Source: JBEIFW01 sp044370695 | GTDB taxonomy: Bacteria > Actinomycetota > Acidimicrobiia > Acidimicrobiales > Ilumatobacteraceae | Assembly (NCBI GenBank): GCA_044370695.1 | Contig: JBILVB010000022.1 | Span: 1 to 36,253, forward strand | Length of the DNA: 36,253 nucleotides | Direction: 5' to 3' | In this document: positions 1-7,538 of the stretch, one piece after another | How the letters are laid out: every line of letters begins with the position of its first letter | Numbering within the stretch: the first letter of the stretch is position 1 | Program-made: the position numbers and the translations under genes | The notes under the pieces: generated by a model | What the model was told of the DNA's origin: nothing | Seen by the model: the letters and a program-made list of their open reading frames with translations, nothing else | Databases searched by the model: none

Positions 1-714
1 GAGCAGCCCGGTTCGCTCGTGGTGTACCTCCACGGCGGTGGCATGTTCCTGTGCAGCATCGACACCCACGACCCGATCTGCCGCCGGCTCGCCGCCGACT
101 CGGGCGTGCCGGTGCTGTCGATCGACTTCCGGTTCGCGCCCGAGCACCCGTATCCGGCCTCGGTGGAGGATTGCTACGCCGCGCTGTCGTGGGCGGTGGC
201 CCACGCCGCCGAGCTGGGCGTCGACCCGGCCCGGGTGGCGATCATGGGGGATTCGGCCGGGGGTGGCATGGCCGCCGGAGTTGCGCTGATGGCCCGCGAT
301 CGGGGCGGCCCGGCGCTGGCCGCCCAGGTGCTCGTCTACCCGATGCTCGACGACCGCACCACCTCGGCCCCGCCGGCGATCGAAGCGATGCTGTCGTGGG
401 CGGTCGGCGACAACGTCACGGGCTGGGGGTGCCTGCTCGGCGACGCTGCCGGCGGCCCGGACGTGCCGGCGTACGCAGCGCCGGCCCGGGCGACCGACCT
501 GCGCGGCCTGCCCCGCACGTTCATCGACGTCGGCCAGCTCGACCTGTTCTGCGCCGAGGACCTCGCCTACGCCGCCCGGCTCGACGCCGCCGGGGTGCCG
601 GTCGAGTTCCACCTCTACCCGGGCTGCCCGCACGCGTTCGAGGTGTTCGCCCCAGCGGCGACGGTGTCGCAGCAGGCGCTCGCCAACCGGGTCCGGTTCC
701 TCCGGTCGTTGTAG
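1..714 (+). CDS. alpha/beta hydrolase, HSL-type esterase (5' end missing)
   Basis: The reading frame is open from the first base, so the true start lies left of the window. The visible 237 codons carry the hallmarks of the hormone-sensitive-lipase (Abhydrolase_3) family: an HGGG oxyanion-hole motif near the left edge, the nucleophile elbow GDSAGG around base 255, and a C-terminal acid/histidine pair (DLFCAED, then GCPHAFE around base 630). This family hydrolyses short-chain carboxylic esters in the cytoplasm. Substrate cannot be read from sequence. It ends with TAG and converges on the cupin gene, with a 40-base gap. About the N-terminal quarter of a typical 300-residue family member is missing. 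Family assignment is confident, physiological role is not. Confidence 0.9.
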   Translation, partial: EQPGSLVVYLHGGGMFLCSIDTHDPICRRLAADSGVPVLSIDFRFAPEHPYPASVEDCYAALSWAVAHAAELGVDPARVAIMGDSAGGGMAAGVALMARDRGGPALAAQVLVYPMLDDRTTSAPPAIEAMLSWAVGDNVTGWGCLLGDAAGGPDVPAYAAPARATDLRGLPRTFIDVGQLDLFCAEDLAYAARLDAAGVPVEFHLYPGCPHAFEVFAPAATVSQQALANRVRFLRSL

Positions 715-754
715 GCGCAACGACACCCGGGTGGGCGCGTGCGTTCGGACCCGC

Positions 755-1111
755 TCAGCCGTCGGCGAGGTGGACGAACAGGCAGGTGCGCGGCTCGCCG
801 CCGACGTTGCGGCTGATGTGGCCTTCGCCCGTGGTGTCGTCGGCGAGCAGGATCGACCCCGGCCCGAGGAGGCGCCGCTCACCGCTGCCGACCTCGATCT
901 CCACCGAACCGGTGAGGTTCACCACGAGCTGGCGGCGCGGCGCCCGGTGGAAGCCGAGGTGGTAATCGCCGTCGACCTCCCGGAACTGCACCCCGCTGGC
1001 GCCCCAGGCGCGCGAGATCCGTCCGATGGCGCCGAGGTCGTCGAGCTCGACGGCGAGGTCCTCGAAGTGCGAGCGGCCGTCGGCACCGGTGTAGATGCGC
1101 ACGATCTGCAT
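755..1111 (-). CDS. cupin-domain protein
   Basis: A 118-residue protein consisting essentially of one small beta-barrel cupin domain. A histidine-containing segment (GDYHLGFH, about residues 48-55) is followed by a Gly-rich turn (PGSILLADDTTG) and a second conserved histidine (EGH), which resembles the two cupin metal motifs, although motif 1 is not canonical. No signal peptide or membrane segment is visible. Small stand-alone cupins bind metals, sugars or nucleotides and may be enzymes or sensors; no function is assigned here. The ATG at 1111 has no Shine-Dalgarno, but a TACCGT hexamer (1120-1125) ends 8 bases upstream, compatible with a leaderless transcript. The gene is convergent with the esterase and lies downstream of tRNA-Thr. 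Confidence 0.8.
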   Translation of the reverse strand: MQIVRIYTGADGRSHFEDLAVELDDLGAIGRISRAWGASGVQFREVDGDYHLGFHRAPRRQLVVNLTGSVEIEVGSGERRLLGPGSILLADDTTGEGHISRNVGGEPRTCLFVHLADG

Positions 1112-1171
1112 GCCCGGGGACGGTACCCGCCCCGGGCGACGAGCGATCGCCGAGGGATCGGATCAGCGTTG

Positions 1172-1244
1172 AGCCCGAGAAGGGAATCGAACCCTTGACC
1201 TACGCATTACGAGTGCGTTGCTCTGCCGACTGAGCTACCCGGGC
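1172..1244 (-). tRNA. tRNA-Thr (anticodon CGT)
   Basis: On the minus strand a full cloverleaf can be drawn. The acceptor strand GCCCGGG pairs with CTCGGGC (one G-T wobble). The D-arm contains AGCTCAGTCGGCAGAGC. The anticodon stem ACGCA/TGCGT holds loop CTCGTAA, giving anticodon CGT (reads ACG, Thr). The T-arm is AAGGG-TTCGATT-CCCTT. The length is 73 bases with discriminator U, and CCA is not encoded. It stands alone between the PPOX protein and the cupin. Confidence 0.96.
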
Positions 1245-1256
1245 GGCCCCGGAAGC

Positions 1257-1799
1257 CTAGTGCGAGCCGGCGGCGCGCGCCTGGTCGCTGCGCTCGGCCA
1301 TCACCGTGCCGTCGAGGTAATAGCGGCGGTGCCAGATCCCGGTCGGGTCCTCACCGGCGACGGGCATCCGCCACGTCGCTGCTCGAACCCCGTCACCCGA
1401 CAGCGGGACGCCGATGAGCGCCCGGGGCTGGTCGATCGTCGAATCCACGTAGGCATCGGCGGACGCCTCGGGGACGTACCGCTTCGCGATGCGCCGGTAC
1501 AGGTCGCGCCAGGCGTCGTCGTCGCCCACGTCGTGGACGATGCGGGCCTCGGCCTGCACGGTGAGCTTCCGGTACGGCAGGGCGTCTTCGTCGACCGACA
1601 GGCCGATGCGGGGATCACGGCGCAGGTTGGCGAGGAACACCGCAGGGCCGCGCGGCGTGAACAGCAGCTCGTCGCCCTCGACGATGAACCACGTGGGCAC
1701 CACCCGGGGGTAGCCGTCGGCGTCGACGGTGCCGAGACGCACGAGATGACCGGGTTCGGCCAGGAACGCAGCGAGTTCGTCGGGCTGGAGGCGCGGCAT
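1257..1799 (-). CDS. pyridoxamine 5'-phosphate oxidase-family flavoprotein
   Basis: A 180-residue split-barrel protein of the PPOX / FMN-binding family. The N-terminal part (residues 18-75) shows the typical pattern: a LVRLGTVDADGYPRVVP strand-turn-strand, then WFIVEGDELLF, then a segment ending RDPRIGLSVD. In actinobacteria this superfamily includes F420-dependent reductases, biliverdin reductases and heme or FMN binders; the present protein cannot be placed more finely. It lies 10 bases downstream of holB on the same strand, so it may be co-transcribed with tmk-holB. A TAGGGT hexamer 7 bases before the ATG could act as its own -10, but that hexamer includes the holB TAG stop, so it may be coincidental. 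No secretion signal. Confidence 0.85.
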   Translation of the reverse strand: MPRLQPDELAAFLAEPGHLVRLGTVDADGYPRVVPTWFIVEGDELLFTPRGPAVFLANLRRDPRIGLSVDEDALPYRKLTVQAEARIVHDVGDDDAWRDLYRRIAKRYVPEASADAYVDSTIDQPRALIGVPLSGDGVRAATWRMPVAGEDPTGIWHRRYYLDGTVMAERSDQARAAGSH

Positions 1800-1809
1800 G
1801 GTGGCGACC

Positions 1810-2877
1810 CTACGGCAGGGCGGGTAGCCGCAGGAGCAGCGACTGCAACAGGAGCGTCTCGTTCACGTTCCGGTCGAGGAAGCGGATCGCTTCGCCGATC
1901 GCGGCCACGGCGGCGAGGCGTTCGGCGACGGCGGCGGTCCGGGTGTCGCCGTGCGCCGCGCCGAGGGTGTCCCGGTACGACCCGGCGAGCGCGGACAGCC
2001 CGGCGCGCAGTTCGTCGGTGCGGGCCCGGCGCAGCTGGCGCTTGTGTTCGTCCTCCAGCGCCTTGCGGGCCGAGCCGCGTTGGCCGACGCGCGCCATGCG
2101 CTCCTGGAGCTCGGCGATCTCGGCGGCCTGCTGCGCCCGCAGCGGCGCAAGCGACGCCTCGACCAGCCCGAGGAGTTCGTCGACGATCGCGGCCACGGTC
2201 GCCCCGGTGCCGTCGAGCCGGTGGGCCAGCCCGGCGAACGCGGCCCGGCGCACCGAGGCCTGCGGATCGGCGGCGAGGAGCCGGGCGGTGGCGAGGCTGC
2301 CGCCGGCCAGGCGGGCGGCGGCGAGCGCCGGCTCGGGGGCGACGCCGTCGGTCTCGAGCACGAGCGCGATCGCGGTCGGGTCGAGCCCGTGGAACTCCAC
2401 CCGCACGCAGCGCGACGCGATGGTCGCCAACTGTGGGGGAACGTCGTCGGCGAGCACCAGGAACACGGTCGACGACGCCGGCTCCTCGATGGTCTTCAGC
2501 AGGCGGACCGCGGCCTCGGGTCGCAGCAGGTGGAACTCGTGGAGCACGAGCACCTTGCGCGCGCCCTCGACCGGGGCGAGCGCCGCCCGGTGGACGATGT
2601 CGCCGGCTTGTTCGGCCGAGATCGCCGCACCGCTGCGCTCCACCTCGCGCAGGTCGGGGTGGTTGCCGGCGAGTGCGAGGCGGCAATCCCGGCAGTCGGC
2701 GCACCCGCCGCGGCGGCACAACAGGGCCGCGGCGAACGCCCGGGCCGCTTGCTCCTTGCCGGTGCCGGCCGGGCCGACGAACAGGTAGGCATGCACCGGC
2801 TGGCGGGCCGCCGCGGCGAGGAACTCGACGGCATGGCGCTGCCCGGGCACGCCGGCCCACAGCGCCGGGTTGCTCAC
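1810..2877 (-). CDS. holB: DNA polymerase III delta' subunit
   Basis: A 355-residue clamp-loader subunit that helps load the beta sliding clamp during replication. Visible features: an N-terminal P-loop-like GPAGTGKE, a four-cysteine zinc module (CRRGGCADCRDC, about residues 51-62), a long helix with ETIEEP-type motif (KTIEEP), and the sensor-1 SRC triplet (IASRCVRVEF). The C-terminal third is the helical collar domain. The P-loop carries Glu where Ser/Thr normally follows the Lys, consistent with delta' subunits being weak or non-ATPases. The GTG start is chosen because it overlaps the tmk stop as GTGA (2874-2877), the usual sign of translational coupling. A longer upstream reading would lie entirely over tmk and is not credible. 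Confidence 0.92.
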   Translation of the reverse strand: MSNPALWAGVPGQRHAVEFLAAAARQPVHAYLFVGPAGTGKEQAARAFAAALLCRRGGCADCRDCRLALAGNHPDLREVERSGAAISAEQAGDIVHRAALAPVEGARKVLVLHEFHLLRPEAAVRLLKTIEEPASSTVFLVLADDVPPQLATIASRCVRVEFHGLDPTAIALVLETDGVAPEPALAAARLAGGSLATARLLAADPQASVRRAAFAGLAHRLDGTGATVAAIVDELLGLVEASLAPLRAQQAAEIAELQERMARVGQRGSARKALEDEHKRQLRRARTDELRAGLSALAGSYRDTLGAAHGDTRTAAVAERLAAVAAIGEAIRFLDRNVNETLLLQSLLLRLPALP

Positions 2878-3491
2878 GCCGACCACCGGGCCTCGACCGC
2901 GGCCGCCACCGCCTCGACCACCGCCTCGACCGGGCCGCTCGCGTCGACGACGACCCAGCGCTCGGGGTCGGCGGCCGCGAGCGCCGCGAACCCGGCCTTC
3001 ACCCGGGCGTGGAAGCCGGCGTCCTCGGCCTCCAATCGGTCGAGTGCGGCCCGCCGGGCCGCCCGGCGCGTTGCGAGTACGTCGTCGGGCGCGTCGAGCA
3101 GGACCGCCAGGTCCGGCCAGCGCCCGGCGATCGCCCAGTCGTTGACCCGGCGCACCTCCTCGAGCGGCAGGCCCCGCCCGTACGCCTGGTAGGCGAGCGA
3201 GGAGTACACCGTGCGGTCGGACACCACGTCGCGCCCGGCGGCCAGCGCCGGCTCGATCACCTCGGTCACCAGTTGGGCGCGGGACGCGGCCATCAACAGG
3301 GCCTCGGTGCGGGGGGCCATGGCCGGGTGCGCCGGATCGAGCACGACGGCCCGGATCGCCTCCGCGGCCGGGGTGCCCCCCGGTTCGCGCGTGGCGAGCG
3401 CGCCCCAACGGCGGGCCAGCGCGGCGGCCACGGTGGACTTCCCGCACCCTTCCGGCCCCTCGAGGGCGACGTAGCGACCGCGGCGACCCAT
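2874..3491 (-). CDS. tmk: thymidylate kinase
   Basis: A 205-residue dTMP kinase phosphorylating dTMP to dTDP in DNA precursor synthesis. Evidence: the N-terminal P-loop EGPEGCGKST (residues 11-20), the following REPGG motif binding the dTMP phosphate, the DRTVYSSLAYQ segment (about residues 94-104), and a downstream Arg-rich LID region. Length matches the family. It overlaps holB by 4 bp, forming the common tmk-holB pair. It is divergent from the selenoprotein gene, with only 44 bases between the starts. A TAGCGT hexamer (3501-3506) lies 9 bases upstream of the ATG with no Shine-Dalgarno. Confidence 0.95.
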   Translation of the reverse strand: MGRRGRYVALEGPEGCGKSTVAAALARRWGALATREPGGTPAAEAIRAVVLDPAHPAMAPRTEALLMAASRAQLVTEVIEPALAAGRDVVSDRTVYSSLAYQAYGRGLPLEEVRRVNDWAIAGRWPDLAVLLDAPDDVLATRRAARRAALDRLEAEDAGFHARVKAGFAALAAADPERWVVVDASGPVEAVVEAVAAAVEARWSA

Positions 3492-3535
3492 GGAGTCGGG
3501 ACGCTACCGGGCCGCGGAGCTGGCAGGGTTGGTGT

Positions 3536-4462
3536 GTGCGCCAACCACCCGTCGACTACCTCGCCCGTACCCGGGCGCTCTACGACAGCCTCGGGTACAC
3601 CCCGTACCGCTGGCATCACAGCGACGACGACCCGGTGCTGGCCGATCTCGCCAAGCCGTTGGCCGAGAGCAGGATCGCGCTGGTGTCGTCCGGCGGGGTC
3701 TACCGGCGGGGCCAGGTCGCGTTCCACCACGCCGACGACGTGTCGTTCCGGGTGATCCCCACCGACACCGAAACGGGTGCGCTGCGCGCCACCCATTTCG
3801 CTTACGACCTCACCGACGCCCGGCGCGACCCGAACGTGGTGTTCCCGCTCGACACGCTGCGCCAGCTCGCAGTGGACGGGGTGATCGGCGGGCTCGGCCC
3901 GCGCGCCTACACGTTCATGGGGGGCATCTACTCGACCCGGCGGGTGCGCGAGGTGCTCGTGCCGCCGCTCGTGGAGCGGATCGTGGCCGATCACGTCGAT
4001 CTCGCCCTGCTGGTGCCGGTCTGACCCGTCTGCCACCAGACCGTGGGTCTGGTCGCACGAGCCCTCGAGGCTGCCGGTGTCCCGACGGTGTCGCTCACCT
4101 CGGCCTGGTCGATCACGGCCGCGGTCCGCCCGCCGCGCGCCGCCTACGTCGATTACCCGTTGGGGCACACGGCCGGCAAGCCGCTCGACCCGGCCGACCA
4201 ACGAGCCGTCGTGCTCGGTGCGCTCGGCACGCTCGACGCCGCCGAGGCAGGACGGATCATCGATCTGGGTCGCACCTGGTCGCCCGACGACGCGTGGAAG
4301 GACCGGGTCATGCGGCCCGGCGGCAGCCCGGGTGACGGCGACGGGGGCGACAGCCGCTCCGAGCGGCGGCGCGAGCCGGTGTGGCAGCACGACGAGGACC
4401 GCCTCGCCGCCGAGGCCCGCCACGCCTCCGGTCCGTGCGGGGAGTGCGTCGGCGCCGAGTAG
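3536..4462 (+). CDS. GrdB-like selenoprotein (glycine/sarcosine/betaine reductase selenoprotein B family), read through in-frame TGA
   Basis: One continuous 308-residue frame is interrupted only by TGA at 4022-4024. Both sides are in the same frame and read as one family: the left part has GVYRRGQVAFH, HFAYDLTD and GGIYSTRRVRE; the right part has CHQTVGLVARALE and YVDYPLGHTAGKP. The TGA falls exactly at the first position of a U-P-V-C motif (residues 163-166), where homologues have Sec or Cys, so it is read as selenocysteine. A strong hairpin follows (separate entry). GrdB-type proteins belong to the selenium-dependent glycine, sarcosine, betaine or D-proline reductases; this stand-alone actinobacterial branch is probably a redox protein of unknown substrate. 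GTG start, with a weak CAGGGT hexamer 6 bases upstream. The C-terminal tail is Gly/Asp/Arg-rich and ends in a CGEC motif. Confidence 0.86.
4022..4053 (+). promoter_or_regulatory. Sec UGA codon and candidate bacterial SECIS hairpin (GrdB-like gene)
   Basis: The TGA at 4022-4024 is followed after 10 bases by a perfect 8-bp inverted repeat, ACCAGACC (4035-4042) and GGTCTGGT (4046-4053), with apical triloop GTG. The loop starts 18 bases after the UGA and begins with G. Both points fit the published bacterial SECIS consensus (apical loop roughly 16-37 nt from the UGA, a G among the first loop bases). Such a hairpin would recruit SelB with Sec-tRNA. It is coding sequence at the same time, so the codon choice here is doubly constrained. 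Confidence 0.8.
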
Positions 4463-4479
4463 CGGCGCGCTCGGCCGTC

Positions 4480-5199
4480 TCAGGCGGTCTCGGCGATGAC
4501 GTCGAGCGCAAGGCGGGCCATGGCCAGGAAGCCCTGCTCGCGTTCCTGCGACGAGGCGGCCTCGTGGTGGACCAGATGGTCCGAGACCGTGGCGATGCAC
4601 AGCGCCCGAGCACCTTCGGCCGCTGCGATCGTGTAGAGCGCTGCGCACTCCATCTCGACGGCCAGGGTGCCGTGACGCGCGAGCTTCCACATGGTCGCCT
4701 CGTCGTCGTCGTAGAACGCGTCGGACGTGAGCACCGGCCCGGCGTGCAGGCGCAGGCCGGCCGCCGTGCCCAGCCGCATCGCGGCGACCAGCAGCCCGAC
4801 GTCGGCGGCCGGCGCGAAGTCGACCCCGGGGAAGCGCTGCCGGTTCATCGCCGAGTTCGTGTGGGCGGCCGAGGCCACCACCACGTCGCGCAGCGCCACC
4901 TCCTCCCGGATCGCCCCGCACGAGCCGACCCGGATCGCCGTGCGCACGCCGTGGAAGCGGAGCAGCTCCGTGGCGTAGATCGACAGTGACGGCATCCCCA
5001 TCCCGGTGCCCTGCACCGACACCGCACGGCCCCGGTAGGTGCCGGTGAACCCGAGCATGTTGCGGACCCGGTTCACGCATCGGGCGCCGTCGAGCAGTTC
5101 CTCGGCGATCACCTGGGCGCGCAGCGGGTCGCCGGGCAGCAGCACTGCGTCGGCGTAGTCGCCCGCCGCAGCGGACAGGTGGGGGGTGGGCACGGCCAT
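4480..5199 (-). CDS. deoD: purine nucleoside phosphorylase, DeoD type
   Basis: A 239-residue hexameric-type PNP, splitting purine (deoxy)nucleosides with phosphate to base and (deoxy)ribose-1-phosphate in salvage. Visible: the N-terminal LLPGDPLRA phosphate-binding segment (about residues 20-28), GTGMGMPS, RVGSCGAI with the phosphate-binding Arg, the substrate motif VEMECAALY, and VSDHL carrying the catalytic Asp. Length equals the family norm. The ATG at 5199 is chosen because sequence upstream of it does not match the family, and because TACGCT (5206-5211) ends 6 bases before it, a leaderless-type promoter. The gene converges with the selenoprotein gene with a 17-base gap. Confidence 0.95.
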   Translation of the reverse strand: MAVPTPHLSAAAGDYADAVLLPGDPLRAQVIAEELLDGARCVNRVRNMLGFTGTYRGRAVSVQGTGMGMPSLSIYATELLRFHGVRTAIRVGSCGAIREEVALRDVVVASAAHTNSAMNRQRFPGVDFAPAADVGLLVAAMRLGTAAGLRLHAGPVLTSDAFYDDDEATMWKLARHGTLAVEMECAALYTIAAAEGARALCIATVSDHLVHHEAASSQEREQGFLAMARLALDVIAETA

Positions 5200-5248
5200 C
5201 GGCGGAGCGTAGGGCTCGGGGGCGGTGTCGCCGGCGGCCGAGCGCCGG

Positions 5249-6463
5249 TCAGTCCACCGGGAGGCCGCGCCGTTCCAGCACCGGTCCGAGCAGGTCGACG
5301 AAGTTGTCGAAGAAGAACCGGTCGCGAGCGCGGGTCGACACCTTCTCGAGGCTGCGGTCGAAGCGGCCCAACGGGTTCCGGCCGCCCTCGACGTGGGGGT
5401 AGTCGGAGGAGAACAGGCAGGACTCCTCGCCCACCTGCTCGATGATCCACCCGGCGTCCTCGTGCGGGTACGGGGTGATCCGGATCTGGCGCCGGCAGTA
5501 CTCCGACGGCGTGAGGTCCATCGCCTGCAGCCGTTCCTCGTTCTTGCGGAACGCCGTGAAGCACGACTCGAGCATCTGCAGGAAGCCCGGATACCAGGCT
5601 GCACCCAGCTCGATGACGCCGATCTTCAACTGCGGGAACCGCCGCAGCACGCCGTCGAGCACCAGCACCCCGAGGGTCTGCATCACCGGGAACGGGATCG
5701 CGAGGTAGTCGACCGAGCGGAAGTTGCCGTCACCGCCGTGGAAGTCGGGCACCGGCGGCAAGCCGTTCACGAAGTAGTCGGGGTTGATGAGCTGCCCGCC
5801 GCCGCCCACGTGGAGTACGACGGGCACCCCGGCCTCCTGGCACTGCGCCCACAACCGGTCGAGGCCGAGGTGGCTCGGCGAGTGCCCGGGCGGGCAGGTG
5901 TGCGGGATCATGATCGCGGCGGCGCCGGCCTCGATGGCCTCGCGGGCGAGCGCGGCGGTCCGGTCGAAATCGACCAGCGGCGTGTAGCAGACCGGCAGCG
6001 AACGCACGTCGGTCGAGCAGAACTCGAGCATGGCCCGGTTGTGGGCCCGGGCGATGCCGTAGGCGACGTCGAGATCACCGGAGTGCTCGGCGATGACGAG
6101 GTCCTTGGAGGCGAACGTGTTGAACACCAACTGGCTCGCGAAGCCCAGCGCGTCGAGCGCTGCGCTGCGGTGCTCGGCGAGGAACGACCCGACGGCTCTC
6201 CAGTTCTTGCGGCCCATCAGATCGTCGAGCGCATGTGCGACACCGGCGTCGGTCGCGAACGAGGCCCGCAACTCCTCGATGTGGTGCTGCTCGCCCGGCG
6301 ACAGCGTGTCGAGTTCTCCCTCGGGAAGCCGGTCGCGCACGTCGGGGTCGGCGTAGGAGCGGATCCAGCCCGGCGTCTCCATCACGTGGGCGTCGGCGTC
6401 GTGGATCCGCCGGCCCGCGGCGTAGGACCTCGGTGTGAGGTGGTCGGCTTCGATCGTCGCCAT
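5249..6463 (-). CDS. amidohydrolase-family metal-dependent hydrolase (Amidohydro_2)
   Basis: A 404-residue TIM-barrel protein. The first metal-binding motif DADAHVME appears near residue 24. A mid-barrel histidine segment (PVVLHVGGGG, about residue 215) and a C-terminal FSSDYPHVEGG with the conserved catalytic Asp (about residue 350) complete the ACMSD-like / PF04909 pattern. In actinobacteria these proteins decarboxylate or hydrolyse aromatic and cyclic compounds; the substrate is unknown here. The ATG start is preceded by GAGAGGGG at Shine-Dalgarno distance. The gene is upstream of deoD on the same strand with a 49-base gap; no functional link to purine salvage is evident. Confidence 0.88.
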   Translation of the reverse strand: MATIEADHLTPRSYAAGRRIHDADAHVMETPGWIRSYADPDVRDRLPEGELDTLSPGEQHHIEELRASFATDAGVAHALDDLMGRKNWRAVGSFLAEHRSAALDALGFASQLVFNTFASKDLVIAEHSGDLDVAYGIARAHNRAMLEFCSTDVRSLPVCYTPLVDFDRTAALAREAIEAGAAAIMIPHTCPPGHSPSHLGLDRLWAQCQEAGVPVVLHVGGGGQLINPDYFVNGLPPVPDFHGGDGNFRSVDYLAIPFPVMQTLGVLVLDGVLRRFPQLKIGVIELGAAWYPGFLQMLESCFTAFRKNEERLQAMDLTPSEYCRRQIRITPYPHEDAGWIIEQVGEESCLFSSDYPHVEGGRNPLGRFDRSLEKVSTRARDRFFFDNFVDLLGPVLERRGLPVD

Positions 6464-6541
6464 CGTTCCCCTCTCGGACGCTCGGACGTCACGAACCGTA
6501 ATCGTCGCCGGTGCCGCCGGAGACGGGCCGAGCGCTGTGGC

Positions 6542-7531
6542 TCAGCGTCCGAGCACCCAGGAGAACACGAGGAAGGGGCCGCTCGGACCGGACCCTTCCC
6601 CGTAGGAGACGGTGCCGGTCCAGGCCCCCATGGTGACGTCGAGGCGTTCGGTGAGGTTGCTGATCGGCGACGGTCCGAGCGTGAACCCCGCAGCGGTGAC
6701 CGCCGCGCCGGTGAACAGCGCCTTCACGGTGGCCTCGGCCGACGCCGGGAACTCCCAGGTCACGCTGACGTAGCCGCCCTTGCCGGGTGCCGCGCTCGAC
6801 AGGCCGCCGACCAGACCGGTCGCCTCGTAGACCTCGACGAGGGTGCCGCCGGCCGGCGCAGGCAGCGAGGCCAGCCAGGCCGGCGGGGTGATGCCGGTCG
6901 CCGCCGTCTCCAAGGTGGCCTGGACCGGCGGGCGGCCCGACGCCGGCGCACCGCCGTCGTGAACGTAGGAGAGCCGGTCGGTGCCGCTCGTCAGCAGCGC
7001 CGTGGACAGGCGGCCCGAGGTGGCGAACGAGGCGCTCTTCCAACCGCCCGGGCCGGCCGCAGCGAAGGCCTTCAGCTCGTCGGCGGTCGCGGTCGTCTGG
7101 AGCCCGATGTGGTCGCTGCGCCGGAACGTGTCGTCACGCTTCCAGACGCGACGGGCGGCGCCCGCAGTCGTCGCGTTCGGTAGGACGGGAAGGGCAGCGG
7201 GGAACGTAAGCGCCGGTGCGGTGGCCGCGACGGTGAACGGCTTGCCGGCCACGGCGGCGAGGGCCGCCATCGTGGGTTCGACCGCAGCGGCGAATGTCGG
7301 CCCGGCGGGTGTCGCCGGCTTCGTGGTCGTCGTGGCTGCGGCCGCGGTGGTGGTGGCCGCAGCGGTGGTGGCCGCGGCGGCGGTGGTGGCTGCGGCGGTG
7401 GTGGCTGCGGCGGTGGTGGCTGCGGCGGTGGTGGCCGCCGTCGTGGCCGGTGCGGAGGAGTCGCCGCCGCCGCACGCGGCGAGCAGGGCGGAGGTCAGGG
7501 CGATCAGCGTCACGGATCGGCTGCGGCGCAT
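6542..7531 (-). CDS. secreted lipoprotein with Ala/Thr-rich linker, function unknown
   Basis: A 329-residue exported protein. A short signal sequence (MRRSRSVTLIALTSALLAAC) ends in a lipobox LLAAC, so Cys20 is expected to be lipidated and the protein anchored outside the membrane. Residues about 28-70 are a low-complexity Ala/Thr linker built from near-identical AATTA units. The remaining 250 residues form a Gly/Ala/Thr-rich globular region in which I recognise no family. Downstream position, 7 bases after the EamA transporter stop, suggests co-transcription with it. A TTGAGGA segment lies 6-7 bases before the ATG as ribosome site. Function is not assigned. Confidence 0.82.
   Translation of the reverse strand: MRRSRSVTLIALTSALLAACGGGDSSAPATTAATTAAATTAAATTAAATTAAAATTAAATTTAAAATTTTKPATPAGPTFAAAVEPTMAALAAVAGKPFTVAATAPALTFPAALPVLPNATTAGAARRVWKRDDTFRRSDHIGLQTTATADELKAFAAAGPGGWKSASFATSGRLSTALLTSGTDRLSYVHDGGAPASGRPPVQATLETAATGITPPAWLASLPAPAGGTLVEVYEATGLVGGLSSAAPGKGGYVSVTWEFPASAEATVKALFTGAAVTAAGFTLGPSPISNLTERLDVTMGAWTGTVSYGEGSGPSGPFLVFSWVLGR
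7344..7437. repeat. short tandem repeat encoding the Ala/Thr linker
   Basis: Near-perfect tandem copies of a roughly 15-base GC-rich unit (plus-strand GCGGCGGTGGTGGCT) code for the AATTA repeats of the lipoprotein linker. Arrays of this kind are prone to slippage in whole-unit, in-frame steps, so linker length may vary between strains. Confidence 0.75.
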
Positions 7532-7538
7532 GTGGTCC

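Noticed and set aside
1807..1812. TAGGGT before the PPOX gene as a firm leaderless promoter
   Set aside because: The hexamer begins with the holB TAG stop codon, so it can be explained by coding alone; kept only as a possibility.
4022..4462. Treating the GrdB-like gene as a pseudogene or as two genes
   Set aside because: The frame is kept on both sides of the TGA, the TGA sits at a known Sec/Cys position, a SECIS-like hairpin follows, and selD is nearby. A random nonsense mutation would not be expected to satisfy all of these.
3293..5080. Very long open frames on the strand opposite the selenoprotein, deoD and other genes
   Set aside because: In DNA this GC-rich, antisense frames stay open by composition. 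Their translations are Arg/Gly/Pro-rich with no family motifs, while the opposite strand carries clear conserved proteins.
7344..7437. The GC-rich repeat as a CRISPR or regulatory array
   Set aside because: The units are tandem with no spacers, in frame, and encode a lipoprotein linker.
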